DNA from: Gentiana macrophylla
Lineage: Eukaryota; Streptophyta; Magnoliopsida; Gentianales; Gentianaceae
Direction of reading: 5' to 3'
Assembly (NCBI GenBank): GCA_026214975.1
Contig: CM047808.1
Location: 66,056,583 to 66,120,582, forward strand
DNA length: 64,000 nt
The position numbers were made by a program, and so were the translations under genes. Position 1 is the stretch's first letter, and each line of letters begins with the position of its first letter. Under the pieces are notes generated by a model, which saw only the letters and a list, made by a program, of their open reading frames with translations, made no database searches and was not told the origin of the DNA. Positions 20,680-32,338 of the stretch are shown one piece after another.

Positions 20680-22520
20680 CTTCGAGCTTAAGCAATAAGC
20701 ATTATTTAAAAGCGTAGTATTTAATCAATAGATGCAAGATTTAAATCACGAAACATTGAAACAAATCAAAAAAAATTAAATTAGGGTTTAAGGGGGGGCT
20801 AGGCCGACTGGCGGGGGCCCCCTCCCTCTGCGGCGGCGGCGGTGGCCTTAGGGCTACCATCTGTCGGCTGTCCTCTTCCAATGGGGAATCGACCCTTTTC
20901 GTTTTGTGATATTTATTGTGCATAGATATCTCGTTTGTTTAGTTGTGTCATATGTCCAACCAATTGTTCAAATAGTTTGGACCATTGGAAAACCATATGG
21001 CATATTGGCCTTTCCAAATTTTGATTTGGAATAGGCCTAGGCCCTTTTCAAATATTTGATTTGTAAATGGCCTAGGCCTAGGCCACTTCTAAAATTTTGA
21101 TTTTGGAAAGTGGCCAGGCCTAAACCTAAACTATTTGGCCTTTCCAAATATTTGATTTTTGAATAGGCCTAGGCCCTTTTCAAATATTTGATTTGTAAAA
21201 GGCCTAGGCCTAGGCCACTTCCAAAATGTTGATTTTGGAAAGTGGCCAGGCCTAAGCCAAATTTAGTTTTGAAAAGGAAACAAATATGAGACTTTATAAT
21301 TTTAATTTATTTTGAAAAGTTCAACTTTAATTGAAATTAAAATCGATTTAAAATTAAATGTTAATTTTAATTTTCGATTAAGTCATATAATTAATTAAAT
21401 GTTATTTAATTATTTGACGTGACAAAATAAAGATGCACTAAGTAGTTACAAGTAGTTACGATTAAGTCATATTATTAATTAAATGTTATTTATGGATTAG
21501 ATGTGTAGATATAATGTGATTATATGGACCCCGATTGATCATGGACTCGACCAAAAGGATAGATGGGAATGTTTTCTTTATGTTGGTTTTTGAAAAGTTG
21601 TCCTAGGCCGTTATGAAGAATGTGACCTAGTTTACTTTTTGCATTTATCCAATTCCCTTGAGCTCCCCCACCCCATTAGCGGCGGGTGTAAATATTTATT
21701 ATGTAACAAGAATGGAGCAAGAAGTTGAAGACCAAGGAGAAATAAAGAACCCATTGGCGTACAACAATAAAGATCCTATTGGCAGTTGCAGAAACCTTTA
21801 GTTTGTGACCCGTGGTTTCGTAAGTTTGTATTCAAAACCGCACCTAGGAAAAGTCCATGATCATACCGGTTATTTTGTGCGCGGAATGTTGTGTATGTTT
21901 TACTTTATATGATATAGTAGTAATATGCACATAGTAGATGAGACCATAATTAAACCAAATTAATTAAGTGAATTAATTTAAAATTATTCCCACATCAAAA
22001 ATCAAGTTGAAATTGCCTCCCCATATCATAACGACGGTGAAGAACCCTTGTTCGGACCCAACTCACCAGCCAAAGCGGGGGTTGACCTACCTCGGGTATA
22101 TTGTCGTTATCGAGATATGATTGAAAGAGATCTCACGAATATTGAGGTTATGACTCGACTAAGAATTCCTCTCGCCACCACCAAACCAAAGCGGGTCGTT
22201 TGGATTTTAGAGGCAAGGATTTGACTATTTTCATAAGATGAAATATTGTCAAAGAGTTGGTACTCGTCAAAAACAAGAGTAGTATAAGATATGATCGACA
22301 AATCATTGTCCACCTATTTAATTATTTTCGGCCCATCAGCCAAAGTTGGGGGTCGAGGTAGTTTGATGGGATCTTGCCCACTAAAGAAATTATTTTCTTG
22401 AAAGCCAATTGGGAGTAGTTGGCTAGTGGGAGTAAAAACCTTATAAAATTTTTAAGTGCAAATTTAGGGTTTTTATGCATGAGCTTTTATTTATTCTATC
22501 TTTATTTATTGTTGTAGAAA
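20680..22520 (+). other. Copia-2 long non-coding leader
   Basis: About 1.84 kb between the PBS and gag with no credible ORF. Its main feature is the six-hairpin array at 21,007-21,247. The rest is A/T-rich with scattered repeats such as the TTAATTAAATGTTATTTA block near 21,385 and 21,475. A purine/pyrimidine-biased stretch lies at 20,785-20,850. Confidence 0.7.
21007..21247 (+). repeat. Six-hairpin tandem array in the Copia-2 leader
   Basis: Two tandem units of about 131 bp each contain three inverted repeats bounded by GGCC. Hairpins: 21,007-21,037, 21,040-21,072, 21,081-21,115, then 21,137-21,169, 21,172-21,204, 21,213-21,247. Example: GGCCACTTCCAAAAT pairs with ATTTTGGAAAGTGGCC around a GTTG loop. 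GGCCTAGGCC links hairpins. In RNA this would form a row of stem-loops in the 5' leader, a place where packaging, dimerisation or translation signals usually lie. Confidence 0.8.
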
Positions 22521-23426
22521 ATGTCAAACTAATTGAACCTTCGCTTTATCATCGAAAACAAGCTTGACGAAACTAATTTTCTCGATTGGGAAAGAAACCT
22601 CAAAATCGCTTTTGAGGCACGAGAAGATTGGCTATGTCTTGGGACGAGGCCCTACTAGAAAAGCCCACCGAGGGTTCGGCCGCAGATCTTTGTCGAGAAG
22701 TACAACAAGCAATCGCTCGACAAGATCGATGCTACATGTATCATGCTTGCTTCGATGACACCTGAACTGCAGAAACAACATGAATCCATGGACGCCTACA
22801 CGATCATGGTCCACCTAAAGGAACTCTATGCTTCTCAGTCTCGCACTGAGTGGTACGAGGTCTCGAAGGCCCTGTTTAGTTGTAAGATGGCGTCTGGGAC
22901 TGCTGTGGGGTCACATGTGCTTAAGATGATCGGGTACATAGAGAGGCTTGGGAAGCTGGGTCACAAGTTGGAACGAGAGTTGAGTATTGACTTGATTCTA
23001 CAATCTCAACTTGATTCATTCTCGCAGTTTGTGATGAACTATCACATGAACAAGATAGATTGCTCCCTTGCGGAGTTATTGAACATGTTAAATACTGCTG
23101 AAGGCAGTGTGGGGAAGGGAAAGCAAGTGTTGCTCGTCACTTCAACCAAGGGCAAGGCCAAAGCCCAGAAGAAGTCCAAGAAGGCGAAGGCTGCACCTAA
23201 GCCAACGCCTAAGATAGCAAAAGACAAATCCAAGGATGCTTGCTTCCATTATGGTGAGACCGGACATTGGAGGAGAAACTGCAAAGATTTCTTGAGTACC
23301 AAGAAGAAGCATTCTGATGCTTCGACTTCAGGAATATTTATGATTGAGATCAACATTACTTCTTCTAAGTCTAACCATTGGGTATTAGATACTGGTTGTG
23401 GTTCTCATATTTGTACGAATATCTGA
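22521..23426 (+). pseudogene. Copia-2 gag and protease start
   Basis: The ATG at 22,521 is followed by an in-frame TAA at codon 4 (22,530-22,532). The longest clean frame is 22,743-23,426. It encodes a copia gag core (FSCKMASGTAVGSHVLKMIG, then FVMNYHMNKIDCSLAELLNM), a Lys/Ala-rich basic tract, a zinc knuckle CFHYGETGHWRRNC in which the second Cys is Tyr, and the protease motif WVLDTGCGSHICTN with the catalytic D-T-G. The frame ends at a stop just after the protease active site, and the sequence then changes frame. Confidence 0.88.
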
Positions 23427-24487
23427 GCACACTAAGAAGAATTAGAGATCTGAGGAAAGGAGAGGTGGACCTACGCGCGTTGGAAATGGAGCAAGTGTTC
23501 TTCGCTACCGGCCGTAGGAGTTTATTTTCTATCATTGCCCAAAGGGCTAATACTAGAACTCAATAATCATTTATTTTGTTCCTGCTCTTACGGAGAGCAT
23601 TATTTCTATTTCTGCATTAGATGTTGATGGATTTTCTTTTACGTTTGAGAATAAATGTTGTTCTTTTCACGTGATGGAATCGTTTATGGTTCCGCATACT
23701 TAGCAATGGTCTCTACATATTAGATATGAATGTTGACGTACTTAATATAAATAACAAGAATGCAAAAACAAATGACTTGAATGAATCCTACTTATGGCAT
23801 TGTAGACTTGGCCATATAAATAAGAATCACATTTCCAAACTCCATAAAGATGGAATGTTGGATCAATTCGATTACGAATCGTTTGATACATGCGAAGCTT
23901 GTTTACTAGGCAAGATGACAAAGTCACCTTTAAGTTGCTAAGGGATAAGATCCCATGAATTGCTTGAGCTCATACATAGTGATGTATGTGGCCCAATGTC
24001 AATTCAAGCCAAAGGAGGATACTCTTATTTTATCACTATCACTGATGACCATTCTCTCTATGGTTATATATACTTAATGAAGTATAAGTCTGAAGCCTTC
24101 GAAAAATTCAAGGAATTCAGAAGTGAAGTGGAGAAACAACTAGGTAAAGAAATCAAAACACTTTGATCCGATCGAGGTGGAGAATACCTTGATGGAGAGT
24201 TTCAAGATTATTTGAAGGAGAATGGGATTCTACCTGAGTGGACCCCTCCAGGCACGCCTCAGATGAATGGCATGTCTGAGAGGAGGAACCGCACCTTGTT
24301 AGACATGGTGCAATCCATGATGAGCTATGCAGTTCTCCCAAAATCGTTTTGAAGGAATGGTCTAGAAACCACATCCTATACACTGAACCGAGTTCCATCA
24401 AAGACGGTTGACTCTACGCCATACGAGGTATGGACTAAGAGAAAACCGAGCCTAGGTCATCTAAAACCTTGGGGTTGTCCGACTTAC
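23427..24487 (+). pseudogene. Copia-2 gag-pre-integrase and integrase
   Basis: Segment 23,726-23,941 has the zinc-binding pre-integrase domain (LWHCRLGHINKNHISKL, then CEACLLGKMTKSP). The core at 23,960-24,350 shows D in LIHSDVCGPM, D in SDRGGEYLDGEF and E in MNGMSERRNRTLL. It is broken by TGA codons at 24,164-24,166 and near 24,350 and by a stop at 23,939-23,941. Between 23,427 and 23,725 the protease end is scrambled by frame changes. Confidence 0.88.
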
Positions 24488-25208
24488 GTGAAGCGGATGA
24501 TGCCTGAAAAATTAGAGCCTAGGTCTGACAAATGTCTATTTGTGGGATATCCTAGGGAAACCAAAGGGTACCAATTTTATCATCCTAAGGAACAAAAGGT
24601 GTTTGTTGCCAGGACTGGCCACTTTCTGGAGAAAGAGTTTATTATGGATAGGGTCAGTGGGAGTAAAATTTATCTTGAAGAAATTCAAGAACCACTTACG
24701 CATAACAGTCAGTTGATGGAAGCAGAGGACTTGCCTCACACTGATGTGATGCTAGCCTCTACCATAGACACACTAGCACCTCAAAGATTCACCAGGGAAC
24801 ACCGTGAACCTGAAAGGTACACTGGTGTGTATCTCATGGAAGATGAGGACCCTAGAACTTATGAGGAAGTGCTATTAAGGCATGACAAAGAGAAATGGCT
24901 GGAAGCCATGAATTCTGAAATGGAATCCATGAAAGACAACCAAGTTTGGAACTTAGTTGATCCACCTAAAGGAATAGTTCCTATAGGGTGCAAATGGGTC
25001 TTTAAGAGAAAGACCGACATGGACGGTAACGTGACCACCTACAAGGCTAGGCTGCTGGCAAAAGGTTATAAGCAAAGACAAGGAGTTGACTATGACGAAA
25101 CCTCTTCGCCTGTTGCCATGTTAAAATCCATTAGAATTTTGCTCGCTATTGCAGCATACCATGATTACGAAATCTTGCAGATGGATGTGAAAACAAATTT
25201 TCCTTAAT
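24488..25208 (+). pseudogene. Copia-2 integrase C-terminus and RT fingers
   Basis: This 239-codon frame carries the copia integrase tail (KCLFVGYPRETKGYQFYHP) and then the RT N-terminal region (EKWLEAMNSEMESMKDNQVW, CKWVFKRKTDMDGNVTTYKA, DYDETSSPVAMLKSIRILLA). It ends at a stop after LQMDVKTNF, inside the RT domain. Confidence 0.9.
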
Positions 25209-25244
25209 AGGAACTCATCTCGAGAGAGGTGTATATGTCGCAGC

Positions 25245-26420
25245 TTGACAACCAATGACGCCAGGATGGTGTGTAAACTGCAAAGATCCATTTATGGGTT
25301 AAATCAAGCTTCTCGGAGTTGGATTCTTCGCTTTGATGAGATAATCAAACAGTTTGATTTCATCAAGAACGAAGATGAGCCCTGTGTTTACAAGAAGGTT
25401 AGTGGGAGTGCCATTGTGTTCTTAGTGCTTTATGTAGATGACATATTGCTCATAGGGAATGATGTGCCTATGTTACACTCTGTCAAAGCTTGGTTATCCA
25501 AGAACTTATCAATGAAGGACTTGGGTGATGCAGCCTATATTCTAGGAATAAAGATCTATAGAGATAGATCTAAAAGGTTGCTTGGTCTGTCGCAATCTAC
25601 CTACATAGAGAAGATGCTGAAGAGATTCAACATGGAGCAGTCCAAGAGAGGATTGCTGCCCATGTCACATGGGGTCTATTTGTCAAAGGGAATGAGTCCT
25701 AAGACAGAGGAGGAGAGGGCACAAATGAGTAAGATTCCTTACGCTTCGACAATCGGTTCTATCATGTATGCCATGTTATGCACAAGACCAGATGTCTCGT
25801 ACCCTCTTAGTATGACTAGTAGGTACCGGTCCAATCCAGGTGATGGTCACTGGATTGCTGTCAAGAATATCCTTAAGTACATGAGACGTACTAGGGATAT
25901 GTTTTTGGTTTTCAGGAATGATAATTTAGTATTACGAGGTTACACAGATGCCTGTTTCCAAACTGACAAGGACGACTTTGAGTCGCAATCTGGATTTGTT
26001 TTCACGCTTAACGGCGGAGCAGTGAGCTGGAAGAGTTCCAAGCAGGAGACTAATGCAGACTCTACAACGGAAGCCGAATACATAGCAGCCTCGGACGCGG
26101 CAAAGGAAGCAGTTTGGATGAAGAAGTTGATTACTGAACTTGGTGTGGTTCCCTCCATTGAAGGTCCAGTGCCTCTGTACTATGATAATAATGGAGCGAT
26201 ATCTCAGTCAAAGGAACCAAGGTCTAATTAGAAGTCCAAACATGTGCTACGGCGCTATCACTTGATTAGAGGGATAGTAGATAGATGAGAAGTAAAGATA
26301 GAGAAAGTCCACACGGATGATAACAGAGCTGATCCGTTAACCAAGGCATTGTCTCAAGCAAAGCATGAGAAACATGTTCACTTGCACGGGCTTAGGCATA
26401 TGGGTGATTGGCTTTAGGCC
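25245..26420 (+). pseudogene. Copia-2 RT catalytic part and RNase H
   Basis: The 328-codon frame (25,245-26,231) has CKLQRSIYGLNQASRSW, the catalytic FLVLYVDDILLIGND, the thumb LGIKIYRDRSKRLLGLSQ and RNase H with SGFVFTLNGGAVSWKSSKQ and TEAEYIAASDAAKEAVWM. The C-terminal part continues beyond a stop to about 26,400 (KSKHVLRRYHLIRG). It lies directly before the PPT, so there is no third ORF in this element. Confidence 0.92.
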
Positions 26421-26431
26421 AAGTGGGAGAT
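26420..26431 (+). other. Copia-2 polypurine tract
   Basis: AAGTGGGAGAT immediately precedes the 3' LTR start TGTTGG. This is the usual plant copia form. Confidence 0.88.
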
Positions 26432-28252
26432 TGTTGGAAAGGTGTCCTAAACCTAACCAGGTTGGACCGGATCCGACCGGTTCGGGTCATTTACAGTCTA
26501 TTTAGTTCATGTAATAACTTTATTATGATTAATAAAAGCACTTATGTTATTATATATTGTTTATCTTCATGTTATTTGTTGTATATATATAGTAACGTCC
26601 CTAGTGTCAATCTGTGATAGAGAAACCATGATGGTGATTATGGTTGATGAGATCTCTAATCACTATAACAAGATTGGTACTTAAATGTCTCTAGTCTTAC
26701 ATATTATCAAATGGGGCATTGATAGTATAATCAGACTAGCATGTATTGGATGTCTTCTTTCTTTTAGAAGGTAAGGGTAGATCTCGTCTATCGAAGTGTA
26801 GAGACACTTGGACTGTACGTGGACGTGTATTAGAGAATGTGTACGTTACACTGACCCACTTACATTAAGTGTCACACTATGTGGCGGTTGTGTAATTATC
26901 CTTCTGACCGGAGTCTTCATGGCATCACGGTGTGGATTGTCATGCTTTGACACTGTTGAGATTTCACCTAACCACGGGGCGATCATGCGGTAGTGATTGG
27001 GTATGATATTGAAGCATGCGGAGTATACATGATTGGTCGTCCGGGAATCGCGTATCCTATGATTGGGATCGAACATCCGAAATGGCCTTCTTATAAGGAA
27101 TGTCTAGCTCTCGAGAATCTTTGCAATGTGGGAGTAAATGTGTTATCCCGAGAGAGCATGATATCCAGATTATAAGATACGATCGTTAATGTATCGACAC
27201 TCGAGATACGATCGTATGGATATTATGACAGCGATAAGATTGTAAGTTACACGGTAACTGCTTCACATGAAAGGTAGTTGTCATTTCTTTTGACTCTTCC
27301 GATGATTGGGGGTCACGGTGTGTTGCTAGACGTTATCCCGTGATCGTTAGGCATGAAGGGCATTTTAGTAAATTGCACTTTGTGTGTCTACGGCCAACAT
27401 ATTCGGAAGCCTATCGGGTCACACACATATGAACATCAAGTCGGATTAAAATGCGGTTATAGTTGATAACCAAATAAGGAATGTTTATCTCTAGACTATA
27501 AAGGTTATAGTGGTAGATTAATATGGTGGTATTTATTTATTATGAATAAATAAAATACAAGATATTAATTATATACAAATTATATTAATTAAAGAATATT
27601 CCGGAAGTCAATTAATTGACAAACGGGGCGCCACTTTTGAGTGTATAAGATACACTTGGATTGTGCACTTTAATTAATAAGATTGCCATAATATTAACAT
27701 ATGATATTAATTGATTTTGGAAAAATAGATTTATGGTAATAAGATAATTATATTCAATATAAGATATTGGCAAAATTAATTATCATAAAAGAGATAAATC
27801 AATCTAGAATGTTTTCTTTATTTTATTGGGAAAAAGTTTTCTTCTCCTCCACACTATATGGGGCGCCCCAACCACTATAAGTAGGAGGTGGGTGTCAAGC
27901 TTTTTGTACATCACAATTGCAAGAGCTCATAGTTCTTGTGTAAAATAGAGAGCAACCCATAGTGAGTTTGTGAGGGAGGAAAAAGGCCGGTCTAGCAACA
28001 GGAGTTTTTCCGATAGCAATCCAAGGAGGATTAAGGCAAGGGGTTCGTGTGGATTAGCGATAGAGGCCGGACGCGTGGACGGCTTGCACACTGAACTACT
28101 CTCCGTTGATGGTCAAAGCGACGATCTTATAGATCTTATGAGGTATAACCGTCAAAATACTTAACGTGTTTGTTACATTAAATGAAGAACGATCTAGAAA
28201 AAAGGAAATCAAATTTTAAATTCCGCTGCGTTAAACTAGTGATTTCCTAACA
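26432..28252 (+). repeat. Copia-2 3' LTR
   Basis: The LTR is 1821 bp, TGTTGGAAAGGTGTCC to TTTCCTAACA, with intact TG/CA ends. It matches the 5' LTR apart from scattered substitutions and single-base indels. Confidence 0.92.
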
Positions 28253-28257
28253 GATAA
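28253..28257. repeat. Copia-2 target-site duplication, right copy (GATAA)
   Basis: This follows the LTR end TAACA and matches 18,842-18,846. Confidence 0.9.
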
Positions 28258-28914
28258 GCCACGTTGTTAAGATGATTAAACGTCATATCGCCCCCTTCCA
28301 TATTTGCAATGTTGTCCTCCACTCTATAACATTTCCGAAAAACATGAGAAATATTGTGTGGTATTTCCCAAGACAAGCCAAATCGACCAATCGAGATGCA
28401 GAGAGGGCCAACCTCCACTATGATTTCCGATATCACACGAGAAACAAAATGGAGTCGGTCTCAATATCAAGAGGCAAAACATGTGGACGCAATCGAATAC
28501 CAAAGAGCAAATACCTTCACTTCAAAGATCAAGAACATTCCCATGGCGAAGCAAGCATGAAACACAATGACAAATTTACCATGCGAATCTCGAATAATTC
28601 CTCCCCATAAGCAACTCCATTTCTGACACTACCATTACATTGAGCATCACCCGACCGACATGAGGCGGATTCCACCGTAATTGGATCAGTCGACGATTGG
28701 GCCGAGTTTTCACCCTGAAAGGCTTGAAAAAAGGAACATCCCAATCAATCCCAATATGTTTACGATCAACATCCCTGCGGAAAGGTACCTGTCTAATCAC
28801 CTTCTCAATGAGAATGTTGGTACGCTGAATAGACGGACAAAAATCTTCATGTCTACACTTATTCCTCTCCGTCCAAATGCCCCAACACACAATAGCCGGT
28901 ACTAGAAGGCGCAT
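28258..28914 (-). pseudogene. LINE-1 RNase H-like C-terminal domain, cut by Copia-2
   Basis: Minus-strand segments at 28,576-28,914 (VCWGIWTERNKCRHEDF, later RWNPPHVGRVMLNV) and 28,258-28,436 (HNISHVFRKCYRVEDNIANM) match the linker and RNase H-like domain that ends many plant non-LTR reverse transcriptases; the second resembles the usual HVYREGNxVAD block. Frames are shifted relative to each other. The domain is interrupted at the GATAA target site. Confidence 0.75.
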
Positions 28915-28941
28915 GTTATATATGTGGGCCGAAGATTTTAT

Positions 28942-29559
28942 CTAGAAATTAAACATAGGAACAATCCCAGTAGTAGGAGTGAATCGAAGTCCAAATTGAT
29001 TCATAAAATGAATCCGGATAGACTGGGAAAAAAGACACTCAATGAAAATATGATGAAGATCTTCCCCTTGCTCGCACGCAAAACACTTAGAAACCAAAGT
29101 AATACCTCGCCGTTGAATGTTCGAATCAGTAGGAAGAACATTATTGATTAGTCTCCAGTAGAAGACAGAAATCTTGAGAGGTAACATATTGTTCCAAATT
29201 AACATGAAGAGAGGACGAACCGGTTTGTGAGAACATAGCATATTCCACGCCGACTTAGTACTGAAATGCCCATCTGAATTTAATGTCCATATCAACTCGT
29301 CGTCCTGGTCAGGTTGAAATGGTATGCATAAAATCTCATCCACAATATGTAGAGGCAGATACTCTTGTAAAAGAGGAACATTCCACCTCCCATTCACAAA
29401 GAAATCCTTCACCTTCCTAAATTCGTTGTCCGGAGGATCGCCCAAATCAACGGTTACCCATTTATCTCTCCAAAAATCTATATTACTGTCATTGACCTTC
29501 CATGTGATAGCATATTCAGCAATATCCCGCAATTGCCAAACATTCTTAACCATCTTCAT
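28942..29559 (-). pseudogene. LINE-1 zinc-binding RT-associated domain (zf-RVT)
   Basis: The 205-codon minus frame has the typical pattern: NIDFWRDKWV, then DELIWTLNSDGHFSTKSAW, LPLKISVFYWRLINNVLPT, RRGITLVSKCFACEQGEDLH and HIFIECLFSQSI. The Cys/His positions C-x2-C and H-x5-C are present. It sits between RT and RNase H as expected in plant L1-type LINEs. Confidence 0.9.
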
Positions 29560-29592
29560 CGGATTTATGGGAAGGGAAGCTTGCAGGGGCGA

Positions 29593-30720
29593 CTAATCTG
29601 CAACATAAGTACTATAGATAGTCCGGGCCCAAATCCCCTGCCTCATCCGTAGACGAACCCACAATTTAACCGAAAAGGAATCCATAACTTCAAAAAGACT
29701 TCGCACCCCTAAACCCCCTTCCTCCGTAGGCTTACAAACACTTTCCCATGACGTCCAATGAATATGACCACCGTTGCATCTGCCATCCCAAAGAAATTTA
29801 TTAAAAAGACGATGTAAACGATGAATAACCTCTTTATGAGGGACCAAAACTTGAAGGATAAAAATCGGAATAGAAGTTAACACATGCCTCAACAATATAA
29901 GTTTACCTCCAAACGACAAAGCAAACTTCCTTCCCCAATGAAAAAGCCGATGATGAACCGTGTCAAGAATGTCTTGATAGTAGCTGATTCTATTCCGTCC
30001 CCGAAAAAGAGGTGCACCAAGATAGCGAAAAGGCATATTCTCCCTCATAAAACCCAAAGAATTCCAGATCCAACGAAGTTGAGTGGCCAATAAACGTGCT
30101 CTTAATCGCATTAATACGTTGTCCCGAAACAATTTCATAATGCTGAAAAACCTCCTTAAGACGCTTAAGACCTTTCTTATTGCACCGAGTAAAAAGACTA
30201 GTATCATCCACAAAAGCCAAATAATGTATCCCCCGTACTTTCGAATGATAATGCATACCCGGGTTGGTGTTCATGAAATCATTAATGAGCCTCCCAAAAT
30301 ACTCTGTTGTAGGAACAAAAAGAGCGGGAGATAGAGGGTCACCTTGTTTGACACCACGAGTCGCAACAAAGGATGATGAAGGAATGCCATTCAGAATGAC
30401 ATAGAACCAATTATCTACCAAAGTCCGGAAGATGAGATCCACGCAAAGCTCTTGAAAGGCAAACATCCTCAAAATCTGCATAATGAAACCCCATTCCATT
30501 CAATCATAAGCTTTCTCCATGTCAAGCTTAAGCATAATGTTAGGGCTGCGGATCTTCTTATTCACATCCTTACACAGTTCTTGATCTAAAAGAATATTAT
30601 CCGTAATGGAACGACCTAGCACAAAGCCTGACTGTTGATCTGCAACAAGCATAGGGAGATACAAGGATCAAGCACATTTTTCACCTTTGCACACGAATTG
30701 CTAAAAAGTTTTTGAGCCTA
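29593..30720 (-). pseudogene. LINE-1 reverse transcriptase
   Basis: Read from 30,720 downward. Degenerate N-terminal RT is followed by DQQSGFVLGRSITDNILLDQ, KLDMEKAYD then a TGA at 30,500-30,502, then GVKQGDPLSPALFV and the catalytic FVDD (usually FADD). A frame change follows to FRYLGAPLFRGRNRISYYQD and GGKLILLRHVLTSIPIF. No endonuclease domain is present: the element is cut off near 30,720, where Sire-F sequence begins. This is either 5' truncation at insertion or later loss. Confidence 0.88.
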
Positions 30721-31494
30721 AGTGCTGCGTATTTTCCATCATTTGAGCTTACAAGTTACATCAAGAAATCTTCAAAGGGTTCAAGAATACAAAGACATAT
30801 CAAGATCCAACACTTGAAGACCCACAAACGTGAATCACTTTCTTTATTTGAAGACCCAACATTGATTTATCAAATTCTGAGATTGTGAAGTATTCCGGTC
30901 TAGGAATTGCCAAGGATAGTGGAGGGCAGTCTGGGTGACTGTGTTTGTGGTGGGGCTGGTGAAGAGGCAATTCAACCCTTCAAGGATCAATGAAGCATTT
31001 AAGGAGCAGCAATTCTACCTGTTTTCTAAGCGTTTAGATTGTGAAGCCATGGATTAGTCAAGGACAATCAACTAGGGCTTTTTGTAACCGTTGTGACTTT
31101 AAGAAGACTAGTGGAAATTTTCCTCCAACATCACAGGAGAAGAGAGGACTGAAAGGATTACACCTCCTGGAACCTCTATAATTATGTGCTTTTAAGTATG
31201 CGTTTACTTTATGCATCTTACTAACTATTATTTATCCAGTTTAGTACTTTACTCATCTCAGCAATCGATCTTTCATAAGAAAACAGGCTGAACTCACACT
31301 TAGCACAAAACAGAGTTTCACCAAAACTCGGTTCATCATACCTTCAAACTGAACAACATAAAACTAAGTCTAATTAATGTTTTCCTTTGCAACCCCGTAA
31401 AATGTTTTCAGTTTAAGAACTTAGTTTTTAGTGACAAGTTTATTCCCCCCAACTCCCCTCTAAACTTGTCTTAAGCCTTATAAAGGGACCAACA
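30720..31494 (+). repeat. Sire-F: truncated Sirevirus-like LTR
   Basis: It shares blocks with the Sire LTRs: GTGGTGGGGCTGGTGAAGAG, TTGTGAAGCCATGG and ACATCACAGGAGAAGAG. It ends AAAGGGACCAACA like the LTRs of Sire-B to Sire-E. The 5' half is missing at the LINE junction (boundary about 20 bp uncertain). No PBS follows, so it is not joined to an internal region. Confidence 0.7.
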
Positions 31495-32338
31495 GTCACT
31501 TAGAAATCCTTAAGGAACACATTTTACCTTATCTTGAATCAAAGAGGAATCTGCAATCATTTCAGGAATATTTTTAATCTATACATGATCATCTTGTGAT
31601 TCATTAAAATTACTCAATCATGGACTCATATGATAAATTCAGAATTAATCAGTCAGTTCTATATGACTACATCATGTATAAGTGTTCCACTTGGATAACC
31701 AATATCGATGGTCAAGATACTGCAGTCACTCCATAAAGTCTTCTCGGTGAATTAATACTGGTTTAATCAATAGACCCTATACTTGTTCATCACGGACTAA
31801 CAATTCAAGTGTATCACCAAAAACTACATCATCATGTGTGATACACTATGTTATATGGATACATATGATACAACTTAGGAGTTTTCTTTCCTAAAAAAAA
31901 AACTTAGGAGTTTTCAGTGGTGTCTAACTTTTAGAGGAGGTGGTTGTAAAGAACAAAAAAGAATTGAAAAAAACTGAATAGGACATCAATCGGAATAGTT
32001 GGGAAATAAGGACAAAATCTTATCGATTCTAAAAAATACCCATATTTACTATTTTCTTTTAAAGAACAAAATAACTCCTATTTACTGGTTTTTGAAAGTT
32101 AATAAATGTTTGAATATTACGCAGGCTGTTGAGGAAAGGAAATAAAAAAAAATCCCACAAAATCCGCTAAAAATCAAGAATGAATTCCACTGAAATCTTG
32201 ATACCATGATATCTGCTATCGCTTACATTCGTATTTTCAAACTCGAATTTCATATGATTTCAAAATAGGAAGACATTGGCGATTATTTGAAGCAATGTGA
32301 AAATGGTGAACGAATCGTCAATTGAAAAAAATTAGAAT
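31495..32338. other. Unassigned A/T-rich sequence
   Basis: No ORF and no match to the other elements that I could see. It has a short direct repeat, ACTTAGGAGTTTT, near 31,877 and 31,905. The style resembles a degraded LTR, but this is a guess. Confidence 0.4.

Larger units (their letters stand above)
18847..28252 (+). mobile_element. Copia-2: near-complete Ty1/copia LTR retrotransposon
   Basis: The element is 9.4 kb with two LTRs of about 1.82 kb, an initiator-Met type PBS, a long structured leader, gag, protease, integrase, RT and RNaseH in copia order, a PPT and the TSD GATAA. The LTRs match closely by eye. Coding frames carry several stops and shifts. It is inserted in the RNase H region of LINE-1. 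Confidence 0.93.
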
